Below, one piece after another: positions 1 to 6,786 of a stretch of DNA of 7,074 nt (the stretch's first letter is position 1; each line of letters opens with the position of its first letter). The notes beneath the pieces were generated by a model. That model was not told the DNA's origin. It ran no database searches and worked only from the letters and a program-made list of their open reading frames with translations. This stretch comes from Bacteroidota bacterium (lineage in GTDB: Bacteria; Bacteroidota; Bacteroidia; Bacteroidales; UBA932). Position numbers and translations under genes: made by a program. Where the stretch lies: contig WRJW01000157.1 in assembly GCA_009778375.1 (NCBI GenBank), positions 1 through 7,074 on the forward strand, read 5' to 3'.

Positions 1-1954
1 TCCCTTGATAGGGTTCTTCTGATTTGGGGATAACAAGAGGGGGTTGTAAGGTAAACTCGCCGGGATTATTCAAATTATTGTGCGTTGCTTTTGCAAAAGG
101 CGTGTCATCAGCAACAAAAAAGGATCCCAAAGTATGTACTACAAAAGCAGCAGGATAGTTTCTAATGTCAATAATTATTCCCTTTGCATTCTTAAATTCT
201 TTTTTGATATCCGCAACTACTTTTTGGTTAATTTTTTTTAAGGTTACATAACCAATAAGATCACTCTTAAGCAGCATATTATCACCATACATAAATTGAT
301 ATGCAGGTTCATTATTATTTTTTCTTGTATCTAACCTCTTCTTTTCAAAAAGTGTTAACTCTGTTGTATGTTTGATCCCATCAGCAGGAATATGGTCAAT
401 TACTAAATTATCTTTAGTCGAACGTAACAAATCATTTGCCATGATAAACTTTCTAACCGCTTCGTTTGAAGCAGGATAATAAACCTTGAGGCTGTCGACA
501 ATATATTCAATTTCTTTTCCATTGATACGTGTAATAATATCTCCAATATTCAAACCCATTGATTCCTTTACTTCCGGTTTGTAAAAGCGGGTCACGACTA
601 ATTTGTTTTCAATAAAACGTACCTCAAAAGGTGCTTGCCAATAACCTCTTAAGGAGTCAATTTTATGGGCTCCCAGAAAATAAGCATGGGTGTCGTTGAT
701 TTCGCCTATAAGTTGGAGCACTGCCAATTGATATTCCAATTCTGTTTGCACCAAAAGAAACTTGGGGATATATTCTGTAAGGATTTGACCCCAATTTTTA
801 TCCGTAAGATATTTGTAAGGGTAAAAGTATTGTATTATATTCCAATACCTGTATAATGCCAACAGCCTGTATCCTGCGTCCGGGAACGGCAGATAAGAAT
901 ATGCATTTTCATGAATAAAAAAGGGAACAAAAGTATATTTATTTTGGACATAATAATGATCCCCTTGATGCCTGTTTTTATAGATTTCCTTAATTTTTTC
1001 TTTTAAAACTGTACTCATGCCATATTGTTCGATCCATGACAAATCCGGTTTTAGAAAAGCGTCAACAGAGGTCTCTTTGCATCTTTCACAGACAGGTATT
1101 TCTCCATATTTCTCTATCCATTTTAGGAGCATTTCATCACGCTGTACCACTCCATTTGCCTTAAGGTATGCAGGTAATATTCTAAATAATTCATTATCCC
1201 AATTATAATTGCCTCTACCCACTTCAGGATGATGATACTTTAAAAACCCCCAGATTTTTCCCATTAATTCCAAATTTGTTATCAAAATTTTATCTTCATT
1301 AGAAGTCAGGTTGTTTGATAGGGGAATGGTAATATTGGAACTGTACGTAAAAGCCCTGTCCATTTCGGCAGGAAATGGCTTTTGGGCATAAATTTTGGCG
1401 TCTTTAATATCTACCCCATCAATGGTGACTTGCAGATCGTCTATCCACATTTTACCGGTACCAAAGAGAATAGCGCCAATGTATATCGTTTTTGCTTCTT
1501 CCGGCATGGGGAGTGTCACCGAGTACTCCTCCCATTTTTCACTTCCCATGATACCCTTTTGCGTCATATTGTCGAACTGTAATGTGCCGGACATTCCATC
1601 AATGCGGAGCAACAACCCAATAGGCTGTTCTACCCCTTCGGTTCGAATAAATGCTTTGAGGGTTATATTTTCTCCATCATATACGGCTGGGATGGGGAGG
1701 GCAGGGCAGCCGAAATCTTGTAAGGTGGTCTCGTCCTTAGATTCGATACGCAAAGAGTATTTTCCGGAATGTTTTATCTGTACATCAATTACAAAATCAT
1801 ATGTCGGATTCCCCCATTTGATCCAACCTTTTGGCATTCCGTTTTCGACTTCTTCAAAACCTAAATTTAATCCGGAACCAGATTCCTTGGGACAACGACA
1901 ACCATCTGAAACTATGAGTAAAAAGAGAAAGGAGAAATAAAATTTTGCTTTCAT
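1..1954 (-). CDS. S41-family peptidase with N-terminal beta-sandwich domain (3' part cut by window edge)
   Basis: I translated this frame by hand from the ATG at 1954-1952 to the left edge: 651 codons without a stop, so the C-terminus lies outside the window. Residues 1-18 form a hydrophobic signal sequence, followed by Cys19 (SDGC), a poor lipobox, so lipoprotein status is uncertain. About 24-180 look like a jelly-roll, carbohydrate-binding-type domain (NLGFEE, SGKYSLRIES, WIDDLQVTIDG). Next come a helical region typical of Bacteroidota S41 proteins (MGKIWGFLKYHHPEV at 231-245, RYWNIIQYFYPYKY near 370, INDTHAYF at 419-426), a PDZ domain (about 440-520, GLNIGDIITRINGKEI near 470-481), and the start of the S41 protease core (IGYVTLKKI from 567, GIIIDIRNYP at 592-601). 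The catalytic serine motif of the family lies further on and is not visible, so activity cannot be judged. Probable role: cleavage of peptides or proteins in the periplasm or at the cell surface; substrate unknown. A CERC pair sits at 289-292. The gene is more AT-rich than its neighbours. Confidence 0.9.
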   Translation of the reverse strand, partial: MKAKFYFSFLFLLIVSDGCRCPKESGSGLNLGFEEVENGMPKGWIKWGNPTYDFVIDVQIKHSGKYSLRIESKDETTLQDFGCPALPIPAVYDGENITLKAFIRTEGVEQPIGLLLRIDGMSGTLQFDNMTQKGIMGSEKWEEYSVTLPMPEEAKTIYIGAILFGTGKMWIDDLQVTIDGVDIKDAKIYAQKPFPAEMDRAFTYSSNITIPLSNNLTSNEDKILITNLELMGKIWGFLKYHHPEVGRGNYNWDNELFRILPAYLKANGVVQRDEMLLKWIEKYGEIPVCERCKETSVDAFLKPDLSWIEQYGMSTVLKEKIKEIYKNRHQGDHYYVQNKYTFVPFFIHENAYSYLPFPDAGYRLLALYRYWNIIQYFYPYKYLTDKNWGQILTEYIPKFLLVQTELEYQLAVLQLIGEINDTHAYFLGAHKIDSLRGYWQAPFEVRFIENKLVVTRFYKPEVKESMGLNIGDIITRINGKEIEYIVDSLKVYYPASNEAVRKFIMANDLLRSTKDNLVIDHIPADGIKHTTELTLFEKKRLDTRKNNNEPAYQFMYGDNMLLKSDLIGYVTLKKINQKVVADIKKEFKNAKGIIIDIRNYPAAFVVHTLGSFFVADDTPFAKATHNNLNNPGEFTLQPPLVIPKSEEPYQG

Positions 1955-1990
1955 TTGCTCATACGATTTGATTAGAAAATGTAGTTTTGA

Positions 1991-2025
1991 CAAAGATAGT
2001 AATAATGCATCAGCGTGACTTCGAA
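1991..2025 (-). promoter_or_regulatory. Predicted Bacteroidota-type promoter of the S41 peptidase gene
   Basis: Read on the minus strand, positions 1998-1991 give TATCTTTG, an exact match to the Bacteroidota -7 consensus TAnnTTTG. A weak -33 candidate, TTCG (consensus TTTG), lies at 2025-2022, leaving a 23-nt spacer, a little longer than usual. The -7 box ends 36 nt before the ATG at 1954, so the leader would be about 30 nt. This suggests the S41 gene can be transcribed independently of the S9 gene 162 bp upstream. No clear terminator separates the two, so read-through is also possible. Confidence 0.45.
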
Positions 2026-2116
2026 TAACCTTAAAGGGGTACAACGGGTACGTGAAATTTTAGAACGGCGCAACCCTCAATGAGAAAGCGGCGCCCACTC
2101 CGGGTCTGGTCGATTT

Positions 2117-4963
2117 TTAATAATCCAATCCCCAGTCGATTCCTTTTTTGGTGGCGGGTACGCCCTCTTTAATCCATACCGGCGCGGGAGCTCCTTTAAG
2201 GAAGTGGTCAAAGAATTGGGACAGGCGGATACTCAAGTCTTTGCGGTTTCGGCGCTCCACTAAGTTATGGTCTTCGTCGTTGTACTGGAGCAACCATACC
2301 TGTTTGCCCAAACGGCGCAATGCGGTAAAGTACTCAATCCCTTGATACCAAGGAACGGCGCCGTCTTTATCGTTGTGCATAATCAACAGCGGGGTCGTTA
2401 CGTTTTGGGCATGAAAAAGCGGGGAGTTTTCGATGAAGAGGTCAAATCCGTCCCAAAGGTTTTGGCCGATCCGGCTTTGGGTACCCTCGTATTGGAATTG
2501 ACGCACCAAGCCGGTACCCCAACGGATGCCTCCGTAGGCGCTGGTCATGTTGGACACGGGAGCGCCTGCCCCTGCGGCCTTGAATCGGTTGGTTTGGGTA
2601 ACCATATAGGCTACCTGATAACCGCCCCAGCTTTGTCCCTGGATCGCCATGTTTTTATCGTCTACCCATGGATTTTTGCAGAGCAAGTCTACGCCCGGCA
2701 TAATGCAGTTCATAGCGCTTTGTCCGGGGTGGCCGATGGTGTAGTGGATGTCGGGGGTAAAGACTAAGTATCCATTGCTAACGTAATAACTGATGTTAAT
2801 GGTAGAAGCGCTTGGGGCAGGAGCTTTGTAACTATAAAGTCCGTCCGATACCGTCTCGTAAAAGTAAATCATCATGGGGTATTTGTCGGCAGGATCAAAG
2901 TTTTCGGGTTTGTACAGAATACCGTCACAGGGGATCCCGTTGGTGCTGGTCCAGTGTATCAGTTCGGCTGTGCCCCAGATATACTCTTTTTGCTGGGGAT
3001 TGATGTTACTCAACCGTGTTTGGGTCTTGAATTGATCGCGAGTCATCCACAAATTGGGCGATTCGTTAAAGTTGTTGCGGGCAAAGGTAAAGACCTTGCC
3101 GTCTTTGGATCGTTGCAACTGCTGGTAGCCGTATCCATCTAAAATCAGGCGCTGTAAGGGGGCCGACTTTTTACTTTGATCTTTGCTGTAAAATCCTCCA
3201 AACTTGCTAACGTTGTCAAAAGCGGTAAAGTAGAGCATTTCTTTGGGTTTAATGGGCTCGATGTTGCGCCCGGCACGAGCTCCGCCCGGTGCTCCTCCGG
3301 CAGGTATCCCCACCGCCTCGTCCAAGCGCAAGATACGGAAAGTGATCTCCTGCTTCCGACCCAAACCGTCGGTGAGCATCACAGGGGGCTTAACTCCGGC
3401 GGGATCTAATTCCCAAATATCGTACTTGTCGTAGACTAAAAAGGCTGCATCTGCTTCGCGCCATCCGGCGCTTCCATAGCCATTGGGCAGAGAGGGGGAG
3501 TCGTGGGATTCGTTCCAAAATGCCACGTCGATCTCTTTGGTGAGGTTGCGGATAGTTCCGGTAGCTACCTCATAGCTGAACCAGGCTGCGGTGGTTTTGT
3601 CGTACCACGTCAAATATTTGCCTTCGGGCGAAGGGGCGTAGTTGCCCGCAGTGGTTGCCGTAAGTACTTTTTGGGCTTTTCCGTCGGCAACGGTGATCAG
3701 GTAAAGATCAGAAGGGGAGTCGGTGTTCCATTGGCTTTCGATTCGGTAAGGCTTGTCTCCTGAAGCGAAAGCCCACTCTGAGTTGTAATCGTTGGGAATC
3801 TGTACGTTGGGGTAATCGGGCGTGGCTAACCGGATCAATCCGTTTTGCGGATTTTGAATCGACAAACAGGAGAGATAATTGGTCCGCTGATCCTGTTGCA
3901 ACCGCACCAATTGTACCGGCTGTACATAATCATCGTTATAATGCCAAATATCCAATCTGGCCGTTTCAAAGTCTACGAGGGTGGTGTCTTTTTCCAAAGG
4001 CTTGGGGGCAATGCCAAAAAAGAGGCGGCTACCCTCTTTGTTGATGGCCAACGTGCGATTTTGGCTGATAATCCAATCTTTGGGAAGCCCTTTTATATTT
4101 GCATCTGCGACTAAGAGGGCGTGACCGTCTTTTTTGTTAAAGAAATAGATGTTAACATTTTTTTCGGCAGTTTTGGCAGTGTCGGTGTTGGCATAGAAAG
4201 CATAAAACTGCTCGTCTTTGTCTGAAACAGGCAAAAAGAAACGCGATTTGCGGGGGCCGGTCAGCAGCGTTTCTTCCTGTTTGGTAACAAGATTGTAACA
4301 GTAAAGTCCATCTAAGGTCTCGCTGCTGTCTTTGCTGTTAAGTTGGCGGACTATAAAGAGTTGGGTTCCATTCTTGTTGAAACCGTATTCGCTCACATGC
4401 TTCAAAGTGTCGACTTTTCCGGTAGCAAAATAGTGGAGCATCAAGTCGGTACCTTCTCCCCGTTCTCTGCGGGGCGCTCTTCTTCTGTTGGAAGTGTCGG
4501 CCGGAGGCTCTGTTTTAAAAGCCACGGCCAAACTGCCTTCGTCTGCTGTTTTAAACGATGCCGCAAAGGGGTATTTAGTCAGGTTGGTACCTCCTAAAGG
4601 CCAAACACACAGCGTATCTTTTGGCATCTCTTCCGGTTTTTTCTTTTGTATTTTGGCCGTTCTGGTATCTTGATACAGGGGAGCGATTCCGCAAACAGCG
4701 TACTTACTGTCAAATGTTACGGCAGGCGATTTGCCACGGTCAATAATAAAAGAGGCTCCATTAAGGAGGTTGCTCTGTATCAGGTATCCATCTGCGGCCT
4801 GAGCCGATACCACGTAGAGGCTATATTTGCCGTCTTCGCTCATTTTGGCTGTGCCTATGGATTTCCATGTATCGTATACCGAATGATCCAATGGCTTTTT
4901 CTGCGCTGTTAGCGAAAGAGTGGTCAATAACAGTGCGATAGAAATCAGAAGCTGTTTTTTCAT
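2117..4963 (-). CDS. S9-family (prolyl oligopeptidase-type) exported serine peptidase
   Basis: This is a complete 948-residue protein. Residues 1-20 form a signal peptide with likely cleavage after LTAQ or LTA, so the enzyme is probably periplasmic. Roughly 30-640 should be the beta-propeller that restricts access to the active site in the S9 family. It contains a basic linker (RRRAPRRER at 160-168) and a Gly/Ala-rich loop (GIPAGGAPGGARAGR at 552-566). About 670-930 form the alpha/beta-hydrolase domain: GQSWGGYQ gives nucleophile Ser778, HNDKDGAVPW gives Asp867, and NDEDHNLVE gives His899. The 32-residue Asp-His spacing equals that of DPP-IV (Asp708-His740). The usual HGGP oxyanion segment is replaced by YFYETVSDG (700-708), and Tyr702 may do the job of DPP-IV Tyr547. 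The C-terminus (KKGIDWGLDY) shows no type IX secretion domain. Likely activity is dipeptidyl- or oligopeptide cleavage in peptide catabolism; specificity cannot be read from sequence. The start is fixed by the signal peptide. No Shine-Dalgarno or good TAnnTTTG promoter was found upstream; TATTTTAA (minus strand, 5022-5015) is only a weak candidate. Confidence 0.96.
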   Translation of the reverse strand: MKKQLLISIALLLTTLSLTAQKKPLDHSVYDTWKSIGTAKMSEDGKYSLYVVSAQAADGYLIQSNLLNGASFIIDRGKSPAVTFDSKYAVCGIAPLYQDTRTAKIQKKKPEEMPKDTLCVWPLGGTNLTKYPFAASFKTADEGSLAVAFKTEPPADTSNRRRAPRRERGEGTDLMLHYFATGKVDTLKHVSEYGFNKNGTQLFIVRQLNSKDSSETLDGLYCYNLVTKQEETLLTGPRKSRFFLPVSDKDEQFYAFYANTDTAKTAEKNVNIYFFNKKDGHALLVADANIKGLPKDWIISQNRTLAINKEGSRLFFGIAPKPLEKDTTLVDFETARLDIWHYNDDYVQPVQLVRLQQDQRTNYLSCLSIQNPQNGLIRLATPDYPNVQIPNDYNSEWAFASGDKPYRIESQWNTDSPSDLYLITVADGKAQKVLTATTAGNYAPSPEGKYLTWYDKTTAAWFSYEVATGTIRNLTKEIDVAFWNESHDSPSLPNGYGSAGWREADAAFLVYDKYDIWELDPAGVKPPVMLTDGLGRKQEITFRILRLDEAVGIPAGGAPGGARAGRNIEPIKPKEMLYFTAFDNVSKFGGFYSKDQSKKSAPLQRLILDGYGYQQLQRSKDGKVFTFARNNFNESPNLWMTRDQFKTQTRLSNINPQQKEYIWGTAELIHWTSTNGIPCDGILYKPENFDPADKYPMMIYFYETVSDGLYSYKAPAPSASTINISYYVSNGYLVFTPDIHYTIGHPGQSAMNCIMPGVDLLCKNPWVDDKNMAIQGQSWGGYQVAYMVTQTNRFKAAGAGAPVSNMTSAYGGIRWGTGLVRQFQYEGTQSRIGQNLWDGFDLFIENSPLFHAQNVTTPLLIMHNDKDGAVPWYQGIEYFTALRRLGKQVWLLQYNDEDHNLVERRNRKDLSIRLSQFFDHFLKGAPAPVWIKEGVPATKKGIDWGLDY

Positions 4964-5000
4964 ATAATTAGGTTTTAAGTGTATTTTGATTAGATGATTT

Positions 5001-5035
5001 TTTGCACCAAGAGTTTAAAATACTTTTTATCTTTG
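5001..5035 (+). promoter_or_regulatory. Predicted Bacteroidota-type promoter of the IscU-like/GGGtGRT operon
   Basis: TTTG at 5001-5004 (-33 element) and TATCTTTG at 5028-5035 (exact TAnnTTTG -7 box) are separated by 23 nt, slightly longer than the common 19-21 nt. The transcript would begin near 5042, leaving an A/T-rich leader of about 25 nt before the ATG at 5067. That leader has no Shine-Dalgarno sequence, as is usual in Bacteroidota. The promoter lies in the 103-bp divergent gap shared with the S9 peptidase gene. I see no obvious palindromic operator or Fe-S regulator site in the gap. Confidence 0.6.
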
Positions 5036-5066
5036 CGCCTTAATTTGAAAGTTAAACACTAACGAT

Positions 5067-5759
5067 ATGATTTATTCACATGAAGTACAGCAACAATGTG
5101 TTGTAAAACGAGGCCCCAACCATGGGGCGGCTCCCATACCTCAGGAGGGTAAATGGGTGCGGACAAAAGAAATTGCCGACATTTCCGGTCTTACCCACGG
5201 GGTGGGCTGGTGTGCTCCGCAGCAGGGCGCCTGCAAACTGACGCTGAATGTTAAAAACGGAATTATTGAAGAAGCCTTGATTGAAGTGTTGGGTTGTTCG
5301 GGAATGACCCACTCTGCCGCGATGGCTGCCGAAATTCTTACCGGAAAAACTATTTTGGAGGCGCTAAACACCGACTTGGTATGCGACGCCATTAACACTG
5401 CCATGCGGGAACTTTTTCTACAAATTGCCTACGGACGAACACAGTCGGCTTTTTCAGAAGGGGGATTGCCCATTGGCGCCGGCCTTGAAGATTTAGGGAA
5501 AGGCCTAAGAAGCCAGGTGGGAACCATGTACGGCACTAAGGAAAAAGGAGTACGTTATTTGGAGATGGCCGAAGGGTATTGCGCTCGTCTTGCCTTGGAT
5601 GAACAAGGAGAAGTTATTGGATACGAATTTGTTCATCTGGGGAAACTTATGGATATGGTAAAGAAAGGGATAGATGCCAATGATGCTTTACAGAAAGCCA
5701 CCGGCACATATGGTCGCTTTGCCGAAGCCAAAAGTTACATAGATCCCCGACAACAATAA
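5067..5759 (+). CDS. IscU/NifU-like iron-sulfur cluster assembly scaffold protein, partner of GGGtGRT protein
   Basis: This 230-residue soluble protein has no signal peptide or membrane segment and is predicted cytosolic. Its core resembles the IscU/NifU scaffold fold: ACKLTLNVKNGIIEEALIEV (55-74) followed by LGCSGMTHSAA (75-85) matches the IscU stretch leading into the Cys63 loop, so Cys77 probably corresponds to IscU Cys63. Cys106 (LVCDAINTA) sits before a helix like IscU Cys106. The third ligand is less clear: Cys49 and Cys56 in WCAPQQGAC are candidates, and no equivalent of IscU Asp39 is obvious. Cys11 and Cys172 are additional. At 230 residues it is far longer than IscU (about 128). The extra length includes an N-terminal arm (1-47), a glycine-rich SEGGLPIGAG segment (130-139) and a C-terminal domain ending in DPRQQ. 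It heads an operon with the GGGtGRT gene, 28 bp downstream. The family assignment is firm. A role in building or delivering an Fe-S cluster for the partner is inference. Confidence 0.9.
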   Translation: MIYSHEVQQQCVVKRGPNHGAAPIPQEGKWVRTKEIADISGLTHGVGWCAPQQGACKLTLNVKNGIIEEALIEVLGCSGMTHSAAMAAEILTGKTILEALNTDLVCDAINTAMRELFLQIAYGRTQSAFSEGGLPIGAGLEDLGKGLRSQVGTMYGTKEKGVRYLEMAEGYCARLALDEQGEVIGYEFVHLGKLMDMVKKGIDANDALQKATGTYGRFAEAKSYIDPRQQ

Positions 5760-5787
5760 TCCCCAATCAAATAAAACCATTAATACT

Positions 5788-6786
5788 ATGACACTGTTTG
5801 AAAGTTACGAGCGCCGGATTGATAAGATCAACGCCACGCTCCATCAATATGGAATCAAAGATTTAGACGATGCCAGGGCCATTTGCGATGCCAAGGGCAT
5901 TGACCCGTACAAAACGTGTAAAGAGATACAACCCATTGCCTTTGAAAATGCCGCCTGGGCCTACGTTGTAGGGGCTGCCATTGCTATAAAAAAAGGGTGC
6001 ACCAAAGCTGCCGATGCCGCGGAAGCCGTAGGTATAGGCCTCCAATCTTTTTGTATTCCCGGGTCGGTTGCCGATGACCGCAAAGTAGGCTTGGGACACG
6101 GAAATTTGGCCGCTATGCTGTTGCGCGAAGATACCCACTGTTTTGCCTTTTTGGCCGGACACGAATCTTTTGCCGCCGCAGAAGGAGCGATTGGGATTGC
6201 CAAATCGGCCAATAAAGTTAGAAAAGAACCACTAAGGGTTATTTTAAATGGTTTGGGCAAAGATGCCGCCATGATTATTTCCCGTATCAACGGCTTTACC
6301 TACGTGCAGACCGATTTTGATTATGCATCCGGAGCCTTACATATTGTTAAAGAGACCCCTTATTCTTTGGGCGACCGTGCTAAAGTGCGGTGTTACGGAT
6401 CCGACGATGTGCGTGAAGGAGTGGCTATTATGCATTTTGAAGAGGTTGATGTGTCGATCACCGGCAATTCTACCAATCCCACTCGTTTTCAACATCCCGT
6501 TGCCGGAACCTATAAAAAGGAGTGTACGGAACAAGGGAAAAAGTACTTTTCGGTCGCCTCAGGCGGAGGAACGGGGCGCACCCTGCATCCCGACAATATG
6601 GCGGCAGGTCCCGCTTCCTATGGAATGACCGATACTATGGGGCGGATGCACAGCGACGCTCAGTTTGCCGGCTCTTCTTCTGTGCCCGCCCACGTCGAGA
6701 TGATGGGTTTTTTGGGTATGGGCAATAACCCCATGGTAGGTGCGACGGTAGCCGTAGCGGTTTCTATTGAAGAAGCCTGTCGTTAA
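5788..6786 (+). CDS. GGGtGRT family protein (function unknown)
   Basis: This complete 332-residue protein matches the GGGtGRT family in length and by its signature SGGGTGRT at 258-265, followed by LHPDNMA (266-272). No signal peptide or membrane helix is seen, so it is predicted cytosolic. Other segments that look constrained are LGHGNLAAMLL (102-112), THCFAFLAGHESF near 116-128, NGLGKDAAMIISRINGF near 154-170, and a Gly/Met-rich C-terminus (SYGMTDTMGRM, EMMGFLGMGNNPMVGATVAVA). Eight cysteines (33, 44, 71, 89, 118, 202, 246, 331) are many for a cytosolic protein of this size and could include metal or cluster ligands, though no CxxC pair is present. It follows the IscU-like gene by 28 bp with no terminator, so the two are surely co-transcribed. 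No Shine-Dalgarno precedes the ATG, and the 3' end overlaps purN on the other strand. I know of no established activity. An Fe-S-dependent enzyme matured by the adjacent scaffold is a hypothesis only. Confidence 0.92.
   Translation: MTLFESYERRIDKINATLHQYGIKDLDDARAICDAKGIDPYKTCKEIQPIAFENAAWAYVVGAAIAIKKGCTKAADAAEAVGIGLQSFCIPGSVADDRKVGLGHGNLAAMLLREDTHCFAFLAGHESFAAAEGAIGIAKSANKVRKEPLRVILNGLGKDAAMIISRINGFTYVQTDFDYASGALHIVKETPYSLGDRAKVRCYGSDDVREGVAIMHFEEVDVSITGNSTNPTRFQHPVAGTYKKECTEQGKKYFSVASGGGTGRTLHPDNMAAGPASYGMTDTMGRMHSDAQFAGSSSVPAHVEMMGFLGMGNNPMVGATVAVAVSIEEACR

Noticed and set aside
1..660. Frameshift or pseudogene status of the S41 gene
   Set aside because: Codon-by-codon reading from 1954 to base 2 shows one unbroken frame with PDZ and S41 motifs in order; the missing C-terminus is due to the window edge.
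1395..1940. 181-codon open frame on the plus strand
   Set aside because: It lies wholly antisense to the S41 gene, whose frame carries recognisable domains. The plus-strand translation resembles no family and has no promoter.
2037..2052. Short direct repeat GGGTAC-AAC-GGGTAC in the gap between the peptidase genes
   Set aside because: Two copies of six bases only, with no symmetry or link to the promoter boxes; not distinguishable from chance.
2067..2095. Possible terminator after the S9 gene (GGCGC/GCGCC inverted repeat)
   Set aside because: Only five base pairs with a 19-nt loop, and a broken U tract (GTTCTAAAATTT) follows on the minus strand; too weak to call.
2267..2767. 166-codon open frame on the plus strand
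   Set aside because: It is antisense to the catalytic domain of the S9 peptidase. Its openness follows from the codon bias of the real gene.
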